A DNA stretch of 15,617 bases from JANNAV01 sp031384695. GTDB taxonomy: Bacteria; Pseudomonadota; Alphaproteobacteria; Rhodobacterales; Rhodobacteraceae. The translations under genes and the position numbers were made by a program. Location of the stretch: assembly GCA_031384695.1 (NCBI GenBank), contig JANNAV010000015.1, positions 1-15,617 on the forward strand, in the 5' to 3' direction. Within the stretch, counting starts at the first letter, position 1. Each line of letters opens with the position of its first letter. Under the pieces are notes generated by a model. The model was not told the origin of the DNA, did not search any database, and worked only from the letters and a program-made list of their open reading frames with translations. Positions 1 to 7,190 of the stretch are shown in pieces.

Positions 1-200
1 GGGGGGGGGTGGGGGGGCCGCGGGGGGTGGGGCATGGTTTGGGGGGGGGGGGTTTCACACCCCCGCACCCGCTGTCAAACGGGGGGGTTTCACACCCCCG
101 CACCCCCGTGGGATATTTGAGCAGTAAAGAAGCCGGGCGGACAATTTTAGGCGAATTGTTTGGAGCGGTTTCCAGGGGCTTCGCCGAGCCGTGTTAGGGC
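1..200. other. G/C-homopolymer-rich intergenic end, no gene
   Basis: No credible gene is seen here. The first 52 bases are almost all G with scattered T, C and A. Positions 46-70 and 81-105 are a perfect 25-bp direct repeat (seven G, TTTCACA, five C, GCACCC) with a 35-bp period. The G and C runs in each copy can pair around TTTCACA, giving a hairpin downstream of the minus-strand YgfZ gene, but there is no T tract to make it a classic intrinsic terminator. The sequence after the second copy (GTGGGATATTTGAGCAGTAA, 107-126) resembles a C-rich/ATATTT intergenic motif that I recall as frequent in Rhodobacterales; that is memory, not a search. The short plus-strand frame at 9-197 is glycine/proline-rich and not believable as a protein. 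Confidence 0.6.
46..105. repeat. Two perfect 25-bp direct repeats, 35-bp period
   Basis: Copies at 46-70 and 81-105 are identical and are separated by ten bases (GCTGTCAAAC). Each copy is internally self-complementary (G7 against C5 around TTTCACA). The G run before the first copy is longer than before the second, as expected of slippage or of uncertain base calling at a contig end. Confidence 0.8.
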
Positions 201-962
201 TCAGAGGCGGGTGAGGGGGACGCCGTTGGCGGTGAGGGCGCCGGGTTTGTCGAAGCGCAGATGGGCGAGGGCTGCGCCTGCGGATTGGGTGTAGAGGGTG
301 CCTGCGGGTTTGCCTTCGGCGAGGATCTCGCAGCCGATGGGGGCGGAACCGGCGATGGCGAGCCGGGTCAGGCCTTTGCGCAATTCGGTTTTATGCTTCA
401 TCCGGGCGGTGACTTCTTGCCCCACATAGCAGCCTTTGCGGAAATCGACGCCGTGCAAGGCCTCGAAGCCTGCTTCCAGGATATAGGTTTCGGGGGTAAG
501 CTCGACGCCGGTTTCGGGGATCAGGTGGGCCACGCGCAGGGCGTTCCAGTCGATCTGCGGCAGGGCGCCGGTTTGGCCGTAATGGCGCCAGCCCAAGGCC
601 GGGTGGCGGGGGTCGGGCAGGGCACCGGCGGGCTGCGGCCCAAGGCCACGGGCGACGGGGATATCGGTGGCGGTGATCTGCACGTCGGCGCGCAGACGGT
701 ACATGGACAGGCGGCGGATGGTGGCCTCGGCGATGTCGGTTTTGATATCCATCAGCAAGGCAGCGGGCGTGCGCACTACGAAGAGGTCGGCGAGGTATTT
801 GCCTTGCGGCGTCAGCAGGGCGGCCCAGACGATGCCGGGGGTTTTGGCCAGCGGCAGCACGTCATTGGTGAGCATGCCTTGCAAGAAGAGCAGGGCATCG
901 GCGCCGGTCAGGGCATAAAGGCTGCGGTCTGAGGTGGCCTCGCCTTGGGGGGTGGTTTCCAT
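201..962 (-). CDS. ygfZ: YgfZ/GcvT-fold folate-binding protein (Fe-S cluster/tRNA modification factor)
   Basis: A 253-residue protein of the YgfZ family, relatives of the glycine-cleavage T protein (GcvT). These proteins bind tetrahydrofolate and support Fe-S enzymes, including MiaB-type tRNA modification. The family signature K-G-C-Y-x-G-Q-E is present at residues 176-183 (KGCYVGQE), followed by VTARMKHK. The N-terminal SLYALTGADALLFLQGMLTND is the usual folate-fold opening. The length is shorter than the E. coli protein (about 326) but normal for alphaproteobacterial versions. The ATG at 962 lies only three bases after the TAG (966-968) of the upstream ABC exporter, so the two genes are probably cotranscribed. 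The symbol follows the family signature. The Fe-S role is family knowledge; nothing in the neighbourhood adds to it. Confidence 0.93.
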   Translation of the reverse strand: METTPQGEATSDRSLYALTGADALLFLQGMLTNDVLPLAKTPGIVWAALLTPQGKYLADLFVVRTPAALLMDIKTDIAEATIRRLSMYRLRADVQITATDIPVARGLGPQPAGALPDPRHPALGWRHYGQTGALPQIDWNALRVAHLIPETGVELTPETYILEAGFEALHGVDFRKGCYVGQEVTARMKHKTELRKGLTRLAIAGSAPIGCEILAEGKPAGTLYTQSAGAALAHLRFDKPGALTANGVPLTRL

Positions 963-965
963 CGG

Positions 966-2702
966 CTAACCTTTGATTTGCAACCGGTGCAGGCGGGCGT
1001 AGAGGCCGTTATTGGCCAGCAGTTCGGCGTGAGTACCCTGTTCCGCCACCCGGCCCTGATCGAGCACGATGATCTTGTGGGCGTGGCGCACGGTGGCAAG
1101 GCGGTGGGCGATCACCAGGGTGGTGCGACCAAGGGCGGCGGTGGTGAGGGCGGCGGCGACGGCGGCCTCGGCGCCTGCGTCAAGCGCCGAGGTGGCCTCA
1201 TCGAGCAGGAGGACCGGGGCTGCGCGCAGAAGGGCGCGGGCGATGCCGACGCGCTGACGTTGACCACCCGAAAGGCCGCTGCCGCGTGGGCCGACCTGGG
1301 TGTCAACGCCGTCGGGCAGCAGCGGCAGGAAGGCGTTCACTTGCGCCGTTTCCAGCGCGTTTTCAATCGCTTCTGACGCGATATTCAACTGGCCGAGGGT
1401 GAGATTTTCCAGCAGCGTTTCATCGAACAGCGCGGCGTCTTGGGTGACGGTGGCAAAAAGCCCGCGCTGATCGGCGAGCGACAGGGTGGCGCAGTCGATG
1501 CCGCCGATCATTATCTGGCCCGCGTTTGGATCGAGAAGGCCGGTAAGAAGGTGGAACACCGTGCTTTTGCCGGCACCCGAGGCGCCGACGAGGGCGGTGG
1601 TCTGGCCTGCCTCGGCGGTGAAGGAGAGGTTTTGCAGCACCGGCAGATCGGCATGAGCAAAGCTTACGCCCTCGAACCGGAGTTCGGGCGCACCGGGGCT
1701 GGGCAGTTGCGCGCTGGTGGCGGGGCGGCGGGTGGAGGGGGGGGTGTCGAGCAGGGCATGGATGCGCACCAGGCTGGCCGCCGCCACCTGCCAGACGCCG
1801 GACAGTTCAGACAGGCGGCGCAGCGGGTGGAAGGTGAGGGCCATGGCGGTGAAAAATGACATGAACTCGCCCGTGGTGCGCGCGCCCGAGGCGATCTGAT
1901 CGCCCGCCATCAGCAGCACCGCGAAAAACCCCAGACCCGTGACGATATCCACCGTGGCGGGCATCATGGCGCGGCCGGTGGCGGAGCGGATCTCGGCCGA
2001 GACGATGCGGCCGAGGATCTGGCGGAAACGGCTGGCCTGATACGCCTCCATCCGGTTGAGTTTCACCGCCTGAATGCCGTGAAAAATCTCATCCAGACGG
2101 GTGGCGCGCAGGCCCGCCTGTTCGCGCAACTGATTGGATTTGCGGCGGATATAGCGTTGCAGCAGGGCTGCGGGCAAAATCAGGATCGGCGCGCCGATCA
2201 GGGCGGCGAGCGTCCATTTCGCGTCGATTGACAGGGCGACGGCGAACAGGCTGATCAGGCTGAGAAAATCGCGGCCGATGCCGATCAGCAGGCTGGACCA
2301 CACGCCTTGCACCGCGAGGGTATCGCCTTGCACCCGTTCGATCAGCACGCCGGGGGGGTGGGTCTGGAAAAACGGGGAATCAAGGGTCAGCAGATGCGCC
2401 AGAAGGTCGGTCTGCATCGCCACCGAGACTTTTTGCGACACATAGGCGATCAGGCTGCGCGAGATGACCGAGGTGACGCCGCGCAGGGCAAAGAGGGCGA
2501 AGATGGCGAAACCGACAAGGAAAAGCTGGCCGCCACCCTGGGCCAGCACGGTATCGAACAGCGGCTGAATGGCATAGCTGAGGGCGGCGAGGGTGCTGCC
2601 TTCGATCATCATCAGCACGAAGATCACCAGGATCAGCGCCCAATGCGTTGCCAGATAGCTGCGCCAGAACCGCAGGAAAAGGTTTGGGGAGGGGGTTGGC
2701 AC
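966..2702 (-). CDS. MsbA-like ABC exporter, fused permease and ATPase
   Basis: A half-transporter with an N-terminal six-helix exporter domain and a C-terminal nucleotide-binding domain, forming a homodimer in the inner membrane. Such proteins flip lipids or export drugs and peptides; the substrate cannot be read from sequence. Seen: Walker A GASGAGKST near residue 373, signature LSGGQRQRVGIARALL near 475, Walker B VLLLDEATSALD near 495, and H-loop VIAHRLAT. The frame stays open to an ATG at 2831, but that extension is proline/arginine-rich and lies in the upstream region of the divergent gene. I prefer the GTG at 2700-2702 (VPTPSPNLFLRFW), which has AAGG about 11 bases upstream and leaves 578 residues, a normal length for the family. 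The YgfZ gene follows three bases after the stop. Confidence 0.92.
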   Translation of the reverse strand: MPTPSPNLFLRFWRSYLATHWALILVIFVLMMIEGSTLAALSYAIQPLFDTVLAQGGGQLFLVGFAIFALFALRGVTSVISRSLIAYVSQKVSVAMQTDLLAHLLTLDSPFFQTHPPGVLIERVQGDTLAVQGVWSSLLIGIGRDFLSLISLFAVALSIDAKWTLAALIGAPILILPAALLQRYIRRKSNQLREQAGLRATRLDEIFHGIQAVKLNRMEAYQASRFRQILGRIVSAEIRSATGRAMMPATVDIVTGLGFFAVLLMAGDQIASGARTTGEFMSFFTAMALTFHPLRRLSELSGVWQVAAASLVRIHALLDTPPSTRRPATSAQLPSPGAPELRFEGVSFAHADLPVLQNLSFTAEAGQTTALVGASGAGKSTVFHLLTGLLDPNAGQIMIGGIDCATLSLADQRGLFATVTQDAALFDETLLENLTLGQLNIASEAIENALETAQVNAFLPLLPDGVDTQVGPRGSGLSGGQRQRVGIARALLRAAPVLLLDEATSALDAGAEAAVAAALTTAALGRTTLVIAHRLATVRHAHKIIVLDQGRVAEQGTHAELLANNGLYARLHRLQIKG

Positions 2703-2771
2703 GTGCGGCGGGGCCTTATGGCGGGATTGGCCTGAGTTAGCCCGGAACGGCGGCACTGGCAAGGGAGGGGG

Positions 2772-2810
2772 CTGCTTGCACACCCTGCTTGACCCCCCTG
2801 CTTGACCCCG
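2772..2810. repeat. Three 13-bp direct repeats (CTGCTTG core), possible operator
   Basis: CTGCTTG recurs at 2772, 2785 and 2798, exactly 13 bp apart. The full units are CTGCTTGCACACC, CTGCTTGACCCCC and CTGCTTGACCCCG. They lie between the divergently transcribed exporter and aminotransferase genes, 48-86 bases before the aminotransferase start. Evenly spaced direct repeats in such a place suggest a regulator binding array, but no regulator gene is nearby. The third copy contains the TTGACC used below as a -35 candidate. Confidence 0.6.
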
Positions 2811-2830
2811 GGATGGCGCGGGCGTAGCCA
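2802..2830 (+). promoter_or_regulatory. Possible sigma-70 promoter for the aminotransferase gene
   Basis: TTGACC at 2802-2807, a 17-base spacer, then TAGCCA at 2825-2830, which is 27 bases before the ATG at 2858. The -35 is good and the -10 poor, as is usual in GC-rich alphaproteobacteria. The call is a hand match only. The -35 falls inside the third 13-bp repeat, so a protein bound there would compete with or contact RNA polymerase. Confidence 0.3.
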
Positions 2831-2857
2831 AGGCGGCAGAGCAATCAGGAGCCGCAG

Positions 2858-4060
2858 ATGACCTTGGGTTTTGGACGTCAGTATCTTGCCATTCCGGGCC
2901 CTTCGGTGATGCCCGACCGGGTATTGGCCGCGATGCATCAGGCGTCGCCCAACATCTATACCGGGGCGCTGATCGAGATGGTGGCGGGGCTGTGGCCGGA
3001 CCTCAAGACGGTGGCGGGCACGGGGGGGCATCTGGCAGCATACATTGGCAACGGGCATGCGACGTGGGAGGCCGCGAACTGCAATCTGTTCTCGCGCGGC
3101 GATAAGGCTTTGGTGCTGGCCTGCGGCAATTTCGGCCATGGCTGGGCGAACTCTGCGCGGGCTTTGGGGATCGGGGTGGAGGTGCTGGATTTCGGCAAAG
3201 CGCCGCCGGATATGGCCGTGGTAGAGGCGGCGTTGCGGGCCGATAAGGCGGGGCGGATTAGGGCGGTGCTGAGCACGCATGTGGATACGGCAAGTTCGGT
3301 GAAGACGGATGTGCGGGCGTTGAGGGCCGCGATGGATGCGGCGGGTCACGGGGCACTTCTGGCGATTGATTGTATTGCATCAATGGCTTGCGATGAGTAC
3401 CGGATGGACGAATGGGGGGTGGATGTGACGGTGGCGGCCAGCCAGAAGGGGCTGATGACGCCGCCGGGGATGGGGTTTGTGTGGTTTTCCGAAGCCGCGC
3501 GGGCGGCGAGTGTGGCGTCTGATCTGCGCACGCCCTATTGGGATTGGACGGCGCGGGCCGAGCCTGCCGAATTCTGGCAATACTGGAACGGCACCGCGCC
3601 GACGCATCATCTGTTTGGTCTGCGCGAGGCGGTGACGATGATCCTGCAAGACGAGGGGCTGGCGGCGGTTTGGGCCCGGCACAGGGCGTTGGCGCAGGCG
3701 GTCTGGGCGGCGTTTGACGCGTGGGGGGCGGGTAACCCGTTGATCAGGATGAATGTTGTGGATGCGAAGGACCGGTCATGTGCGGTGACGGCGGTGGGGT
3801 TCGGGATGGGCGATGGTGCGCGGTTGCGGGCGTGGTGCGAGGCGAAGGCGGGGGTGACTTTGGGTATCGGTCTGGGGATGGGCACGACGGACGACCCCGA
3901 GGCGACGGGCTTTTTGCGGCTGGGGCATATGGGGCATGTGAACGCGCATATGGTGCTGGGGGCTTTGGGGGCGATGGAGGCGGGGATGCTGGCACTGGGG
4001 ATAGCACATGGGCCGGGGGGGGTGGCGGCGGCGGCGGGGGTGATCGGGCGGGCGGCCTGA
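2858..4060 (+). CDS. Class V PLP-dependent aminotransferase (serine-glyoxylate / alanine-glyoxylate type)
   Basis: A 400-residue fold-type I, class V aminotransferase using pyridoxal phosphate. Seen: N-terminal PGPSVMPDRVLAAM, the cofactor-phosphate loop GNGHATWEA (65-73), the aspartate facing the pyridine nitrogen at D171 (AIDCIAS), the Schiff-base lysine K197 in AASQKGLM, and the C-terminal RLGHMGH segment whose arginine holds the substrate carboxylate. This is the pattern of serine-glyoxylate, serine-pyruvate and alanine-glyoxylate transaminases; the exact donor and acceptor cannot be told apart here, and no glyoxylate or serine-cycle gene is adjacent. AGGAG at 2847-2851 sits six bases before the ATG. 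The C-terminus ends in a glycine/alanine-rich tail. The gene appears monocistronic: 404 bases without a gene follow. Confidence 0.9.
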   Translation: MTLGFGRQYLAIPGPSVMPDRVLAAMHQASPNIYTGALIEMVAGLWPDLKTVAGTGGHLAAYIGNGHATWEAANCNLFSRGDKALVLACGNFGHGWANSARALGIGVEVLDFGKAPPDMAVVEAALRADKAGRIRAVLSTHVDTASSVKTDVRALRAAMDAAGHGALLAIDCIASMACDEYRMDEWGVDVTVAASQKGLMTPPGMGFVWFSEAARAASVASDLRTPYWDWTARAEPAEFWQYWNGTAPTHHLFGLREAVTMILQDEGLAAVWARHRALAQAVWAAFDAWGAGNPLIRMNVVDAKDRSCAVTAVGFGMGDGARLRAWCEAKAGVTLGIGLGMGTTDDPEATGFLRLGHMGHVNAHMVLGALGAMEAGMLALGIAHGPGGVAAAAGVIGRAA

Positions 4061-4172
4061 TTGGCATGGGAGCGTGGTTTTCCTGTAGGGCGATGCGGCG
4101 TTTATCCGTAGTTACGTGGTGCAATATGTGAAAAGAGGGGAAATCGGTTGGGGTTTGTTGCCGGACCGATCA

Positions 4173-4197
4173 GAAAACTCTATCGGAGAGAGTTTTC
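4173..4197. terminator. Perfect 9-bp inverted repeat downstream of the aminotransferase
   Basis: GAAAACTCT (4173-4181) and AGAGTTTTC (4189-4197) pair exactly around a seven-base loop. It lies 113 bases past the aminotransferase stop, between convergent genes, so a terminator is the plain reading. There is no T run after the stem on either strand, which is against a classic Rho-independent terminator. The 5-bp pair CCGAT (4166-4170) with ATCGG (4182-4186) uses the loop and would compete with this stem. An operator or part of a structured RNA are alternatives. Confidence 0.4.
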
Positions 4198-4406
4198 CGG
4201 GGCGTTGCCTGAAGGCGGAACGCCGCAGGGCAAGGGCTGTTCCGCAATTCTTACGGTTGGGCAAATCAGGCCGCGCCTGCCGGGGGGAGATGAGGGATAA
4301 GCCAAGGTCCAGTGGTCCTTTTCCCCGAAGAACGCCCGCCCCCCCGGTCAATTTCATGGCGGCGGGCCGGGTGGCAGGAGTGGCCGCCGGGGCGATGGCC
4401 CTTTGC

Positions 4407-4420
4407 TTGATTGAAATCAA
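4407..4420. promoter_or_regulatory. Perfect Fnr/FnrL-type box
   Basis: TTGAT-TGAA-ATCAA matches the Fnr consensus TTGAT-N4-ATCAA at all ten fixed bases. Fnr/FnrL is the oxygen-sensing CRP-family regulator of alphaproteobacteria. The box is palindromic and so gives no direction. A class II site would put a start near 4455 on plus or near 4372 on minus, and no annotated gene begins at either place. The nearest genes end here rather than start, so the target is unknown. Confidence 0.5.
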
Positions 4421-4464
4421 ATCCGGCAGGAGAAACAGCCAAGGTGTCGGAGGTTTGTCCGCCC

Positions 4465-5337
4465 TCAGGGTGCTATAAACGTAATGTCGCCCATGCCGGA
4501 AATCCTTGCCACGTCTTCGTCGTATAACTGGGTCAGTTCGGCCACGGTTTCTTCGGTCCAGCCGGGCATTTCCATCTCGAAGGTGATCCGGTCGGGCAGG
4601 GCAAACTTGTCGAGGAAGGCCGACACCACCTTGCGGCGCTGTACGATGCCCGAGGCCTTGTGCCCTTCAAGATAGCTGCGCAGGCGGGCCATGCCCTCGC
4701 CCGACATCAGCGAGGCCAGCAGATCATCCTCGCCTTCCAGCACCGCCTCGGGCGGCAGGCCCGAGACCGCGCGCAGCACTTCGGGCCAGATCAGCGGCGT
4801 GTCCTCGTCGCACCAGATGGTCAGGGGCGTATCGGGGTTGGCATCGCGGATCCGCTCGATCACATCGGACCAGCGCAGATCGAACGGGTCGGCACCCGAC
4901 AGAAATTCGCGGTAGGGTTTGGGCTGCTGCTTTTGGAACAGCACCGGCAGAAAGGTGGCGGGGTTGCGGATGCCGAGGTGAAACTCGGCTTCGATCTCGG
5001 GGAAAATCTGCGAAAAGGCGCGCACCCTGTCGCCCGCCGCCGGATAAATCGCGTCTTTCAGCACATAGGCGGGCAGCGACAAAAAGCTGTCCCAGCTGAG
5101 GATCATGCGGTCGGCCTCGTCTTCCTCCATGATCTGATCCAGCAGCAGCGCCTGCGTGTCGCGGCTGGCGGGTTTGCCCTTCAGCTCGACCGCGGTTTCG
5201 CGCAACAGCCGGCGATAGCGGTTCGGGCCGGGCACCACGATGCGGTGGGCGGCCAGCAGATCGCGGTTCTTGAGCAGGCATTTCAGAAGGCGTTCTTCGT
5301 CGGTGAAGTGGGCCCCGAGGTGATAGACGATCCGCAT
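4465..5337 (-). CDS. Conserved-looking protein of unknown function with a sulfotransferase-like N-terminus
   Basis: A 290-residue soluble protein with no signal peptide or membrane segment. I do not recognise a characterised family; I recall similar uncharacterised proteins in Rhodobacterales, from memory only. The N-terminus (MRIVYHLGAHFTDEERLLKC, then LLKNRDLL and IVVPGPNRYRRLL) resembles the layout of P-loop sulfotransferases, whose phosphate loop reads like HIGTxKTGTTxLQ. Here the lysine and TGTT are missing, so binding of the sulfate donor PAPS is doubtful. The rest is acidic, with PLTIWCDEDTPLIWPEVLRAV and EMEMPGWTEETVAELTQLYDED. The frame is open upstream to 5529, but that part overlaps the divergent permease gene. 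The ATG at 5337 begins the conserved-looking part; no strong ribosome-binding site precedes it. Divergent from the permease by 91 bases. Confidence 0.75.
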   Translation of the reverse strand: MRIVYHLGAHFTDEERLLKCLLKNRDLLAAHRIVVPGPNRYRRLLRETAVELKGKPASRDTQALLLDQIMEEDEADRMILSWDSFLSLPAYVLKDAIYPAAGDRVRAFSQIFPEIEAEFHLGIRNPATFLPVLFQKQQPKPYREFLSGADPFDLRWSDVIERIRDANPDTPLTIWCDEDTPLIWPEVLRAVSGLPPEAVLEGEDDLLASLMSGEGMARLRSYLEGHKASGIVQRRKVVSAFLDKFALPDRITFEMEMPGWTEETVAELTQLYDEDVARISGMGDITFIAP

Positions 5338-5428
5338 GTTGTGATGGGCCTGACTGCTGCTTTTGCTTTGGCACCGACTATAGTGGGTTTTCTGGACAGG
5401 GAAACAGCTTTCCTGTAACGGGGGGCGG

Positions 5429-7099
5429 ATGATCACCAAGCGAAACAGTCGGATAAGCGGAGGGTGGCGCGGGCTGGCGGCGGACAGCGCCAATCTGTGG
5501 TCGCTGGGGGCGGTGGTGATTGCGGCCATTGTGGTGGCACCGATGCTGGCGGTGCTGTGGATTGCCTTTCATCCCAGCGAGAATATCTGGCCGCATCTGC
5601 TGGCCACGGTGTTGCCGCGCTATTTCACCACCACCATCGTGCTGATGGCGGGGGTGGGGGTGGTGGCTGCGGTGTTTGGCACCGGGGCGGCCTGGCTGGT
5701 GGCGATGTACCGCTTTCGCGGCGCGCGCTGGCTGGAATATGCGCTGCTGTTTCCGCTGGCGATCCCGGCCTATATCGGCGCCTATGCGCTGGTGGATTTC
5801 ACCGATTACGCGGGGCCGTTGCAGACGGCGATGCGCCTGAGTTTCGGCTGGCGCGATGCGCGCGACTATTGGTTTCCCGGGATGCGCAGCATGGGGGCGG
5901 CGTTACTGGTGCTGGCGGCGGCGCTTTATCCTTATGTCTACCTGCTGGCGCGGGCAGCGTTTCGCGAGCAATCGGGCCATACCTACGAGGTGGCGCGGGC
6001 CTTGGGCCGGGGGCCGTGGGCGGTGTTCTGGCGGTTGGGCCTGCCCTTGGCACGGCCGGCAATTGCGGCGGGCACGGCGCTGGTGTTGATGGAGACGGTG
6101 GCGGATTTTGGCACGGTGCAGCATTTTGGCGTGCAGACGCTGACCACGGGGGTGTTTTCAACCTGGCTGAACGGCAACAACGCGGGGGGAGCGGCGCAGA
6201 TTGCCGGGGTGATCCTGCTGCTCATTCTGATTTTGGTGGCGATCGAGCGGGTTGGCCGCAGGAATGCGCGGTTTCATCATGGCACCGGCGCTGTGCGCCC
6301 GCTGGAGCGGCAAAACCTGCGCGGGGCCAAGGGCTGGCTTGCCTGCCTGTTCTGCCTGATCCCGTTCAGCATCGGCTTTGTGTTGCCGGTGGCGGTGATG
6401 CTGGGCCATGCGGTGGCGCGGCCCGAGGTGTGGCGGGTGCCGGGGCTGGGGCGGGCGGCGGCCAACACGGTGATGGTGGCGGGCACGGCCGCGCTGGTGA
6501 CGGTGGGGGCGGCGCTGTTTCTGGTTTACGGCGTGCGGATGGCGGGGCGGGGGGTGGCGCGGCTGGTGCTGCCGGTCACCACGCTGGGCTATGCCGCACC
6601 GGGGGCGGTGCTGGCGGTGGGCTTGCTGATCCCGCTGGCGGCGCTGGATCACCGGGTGGCCGATCTGGTGTTGCGCCTGACGGGGCATGATCCGGGCTTG
6701 CTGATCACCGGCACGGCGGCGGCGATTGTGCTGGCCTATGTGGTGCGGTTTTTCGGCATTGCCCAAGGTGCTGTGGATGCGTCATTCGGGCGAATATCGC
6801 CGTCGTTGCCGATGGCGGCGCGGTCTTTGGGGCGGAGTGCGGGCGGGGTGTTGCGGGCGGTATATCTGCCGATGATGCGGGGATCGGTGGGGACCGCACT
6901 TTTGATCGTGTTTGTCGATTGCGTCAAGGAATTGCCCGCCACGCTGCTGCTGCGGCCGTTCAATTTCAACACCCTGTCCACCCGGGTTTACGAGTTGGCA
7001 AGCCTTGAGCGGTTGGGGGACGCCGCACCGGCGGCCCTCGTGGTGATGGCGATGGGGTTGCTGGCGGTGGGGTTGCTGGCGCGGGTGCAAAGCCGCTAG
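5429..7099 (+). CDS. fbpB: FbpB-like Fe(III) ABC transporter permease, two fused permease domains
   Basis: A 556-residue inner-membrane protein with about twelve hydrophobic segments and two BPD_transp_1 domains, the layout of FbpB/SfuB/AfuB ferric iron permeases. The two EAA loops that contact the ATPase are EVARALGRGPWAVFWRLGLP in the first half and MAARSLGRSAGGVLRAVYLP near residue 460. Family-typical stretches include METVADFGTVQHFGVQTLTTG and VDCVKELPATLLLRPFNFNT followed by LSTRVYELASLERLGDAAPA. The start is the ATG at 5429, behind a GGGGGGCGG stretch. FbpB needs a periplasmic iron-binding protein (FbpA) and an ATPase (FbpC); neither is adjacent, since the minus-strand neighbour is unrelated and the downstream ATPase belongs to an amino acid importer. 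No Fur-, Irr- or RirA-like operator was recognised in the 91-base upstream region. Function as an iron permease is family inference. Confidence 0.9.
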   Translation: MITKRNSRISGGWRGLAADSANLWSLGAVVIAAIVVAPMLAVLWIAFHPSENIWPHLLATVLPRYFTTTIVLMAGVGVVAAVFGTGAAWLVAMYRFRGARWLEYALLFPLAIPAYIGAYALVDFTDYAGPLQTAMRLSFGWRDARDYWFPGMRSMGAALLVLAAALYPYVYLLARAAFREQSGHTYEVARALGRGPWAVFWRLGLPLARPAIAAGTALVLMETVADFGTVQHFGVQTLTTGVFSTWLNGNNAGGAAQIAGVILLLILILVAIERVGRRNARFHHGTGAVRPLERQNLRGAKGWLACLFCLIPFSIGFVLPVAVMLGHAVARPEVWRVPGLGRAAANTVMVAGTAALVTVGAALFLVYGVRMAGRGVARLVLPVTTLGYAAPGAVLAVGLLIPLAALDHRVADLVLRLTGHDPGLLITGTAAAIVLAYVVRFFGIAQGAVDASFGRISPSLPMAARSLGRSAGGVLRAVYLPMMRGSVGTALLIVFVDCVKELPATLLLRPFNFNTLSTRVYELASLERLGDAAPAALVVMAMGLLAVGLLARVQSR

Positions 7100-7141
7100 C
7101 GCAAAGTTTCGCTTGCACTTGGCCAAAGGGTGGCGTCACAT

Positions 7142-7160
7142 TGCCGCAATAACAGCGGCA
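7142..7160. promoter_or_regulatory. 6-bp inverted repeat upstream of the amino acid importer
   Basis: TGCCGC (7142-7147) and GCGGCA (7155-7160) pair perfectly around AATAACA, 30 bases before the ATPase start. TTGCAC (7113-7118), 17 bases, then TCACAT (7136-7141) is a poor but possible promoter directly before it, which would put the repeat over the transcription start. It could be an operator or a 5'-UTR hairpin. No regulator gene is adjacent. Confidence 0.3.
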
Positions 7161-7190
7161 TGAACCCACAGGCCGATACGGGGATGAAGT

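Larger units (their letters stand above)
4061..4464. other. 404-base gap between convergent genes, no convincing gene
   Basis: The gap contains a 9-bp hairpin (4173-4197), a second inverted repeat (GCGGAAC at 4215-4221 with GTTCCGC at 4239-4245), a small GGCG/CGCC hairpin (4214-4224) and a perfect Fnr-type box (4407-4420). Reading frames run through it on both strands (plus 4116-4478, minus 4112-4420), but neither has a ribosome-binding site at its start, a recognisable domain, or the codon bias of the neighbouring genes. It could be a small-RNA locus, a decayed gene, or a lineage intergenic repeat. Confidence 0.55.

Noticed and set aside
73..78. TTGACA on the minus strand as a -35 box
   Set aside because: The bases at the right distance (AAACCC) do not resemble a -10, and no gene is visible downstream before the window ends.
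3366..3383. TTGAT...ATCAA pair inside the aminotransferase gene
   Set aside because: The half-sites are eight bases apart instead of four, so it is not an Fnr box.
4112..4478. Frames of 102 (minus) and 120 (plus) codons in the 404-base gap
   Set aside because: No ribosome-binding site, no domain, and no codon bias like the neighbours. A decayed gene cannot be excluded, so the region is described as unassigned.
4444..4527. Possible 27-codon small gene from the GTG at 4444 downstream of the Fnr box
   Set aside because: AGGAG at 4428-4432 is 11 bases away, which is long, and most of the frame is antisense to the unknown protein's 3' end. Too weak to call.
5464..6690. Plus-strand frame of 408 codons inside the FbpB-like gene
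   Set aside because: The glycine/alanine-rich translation has no motif, while the overlapping permease frame is unmistakable.
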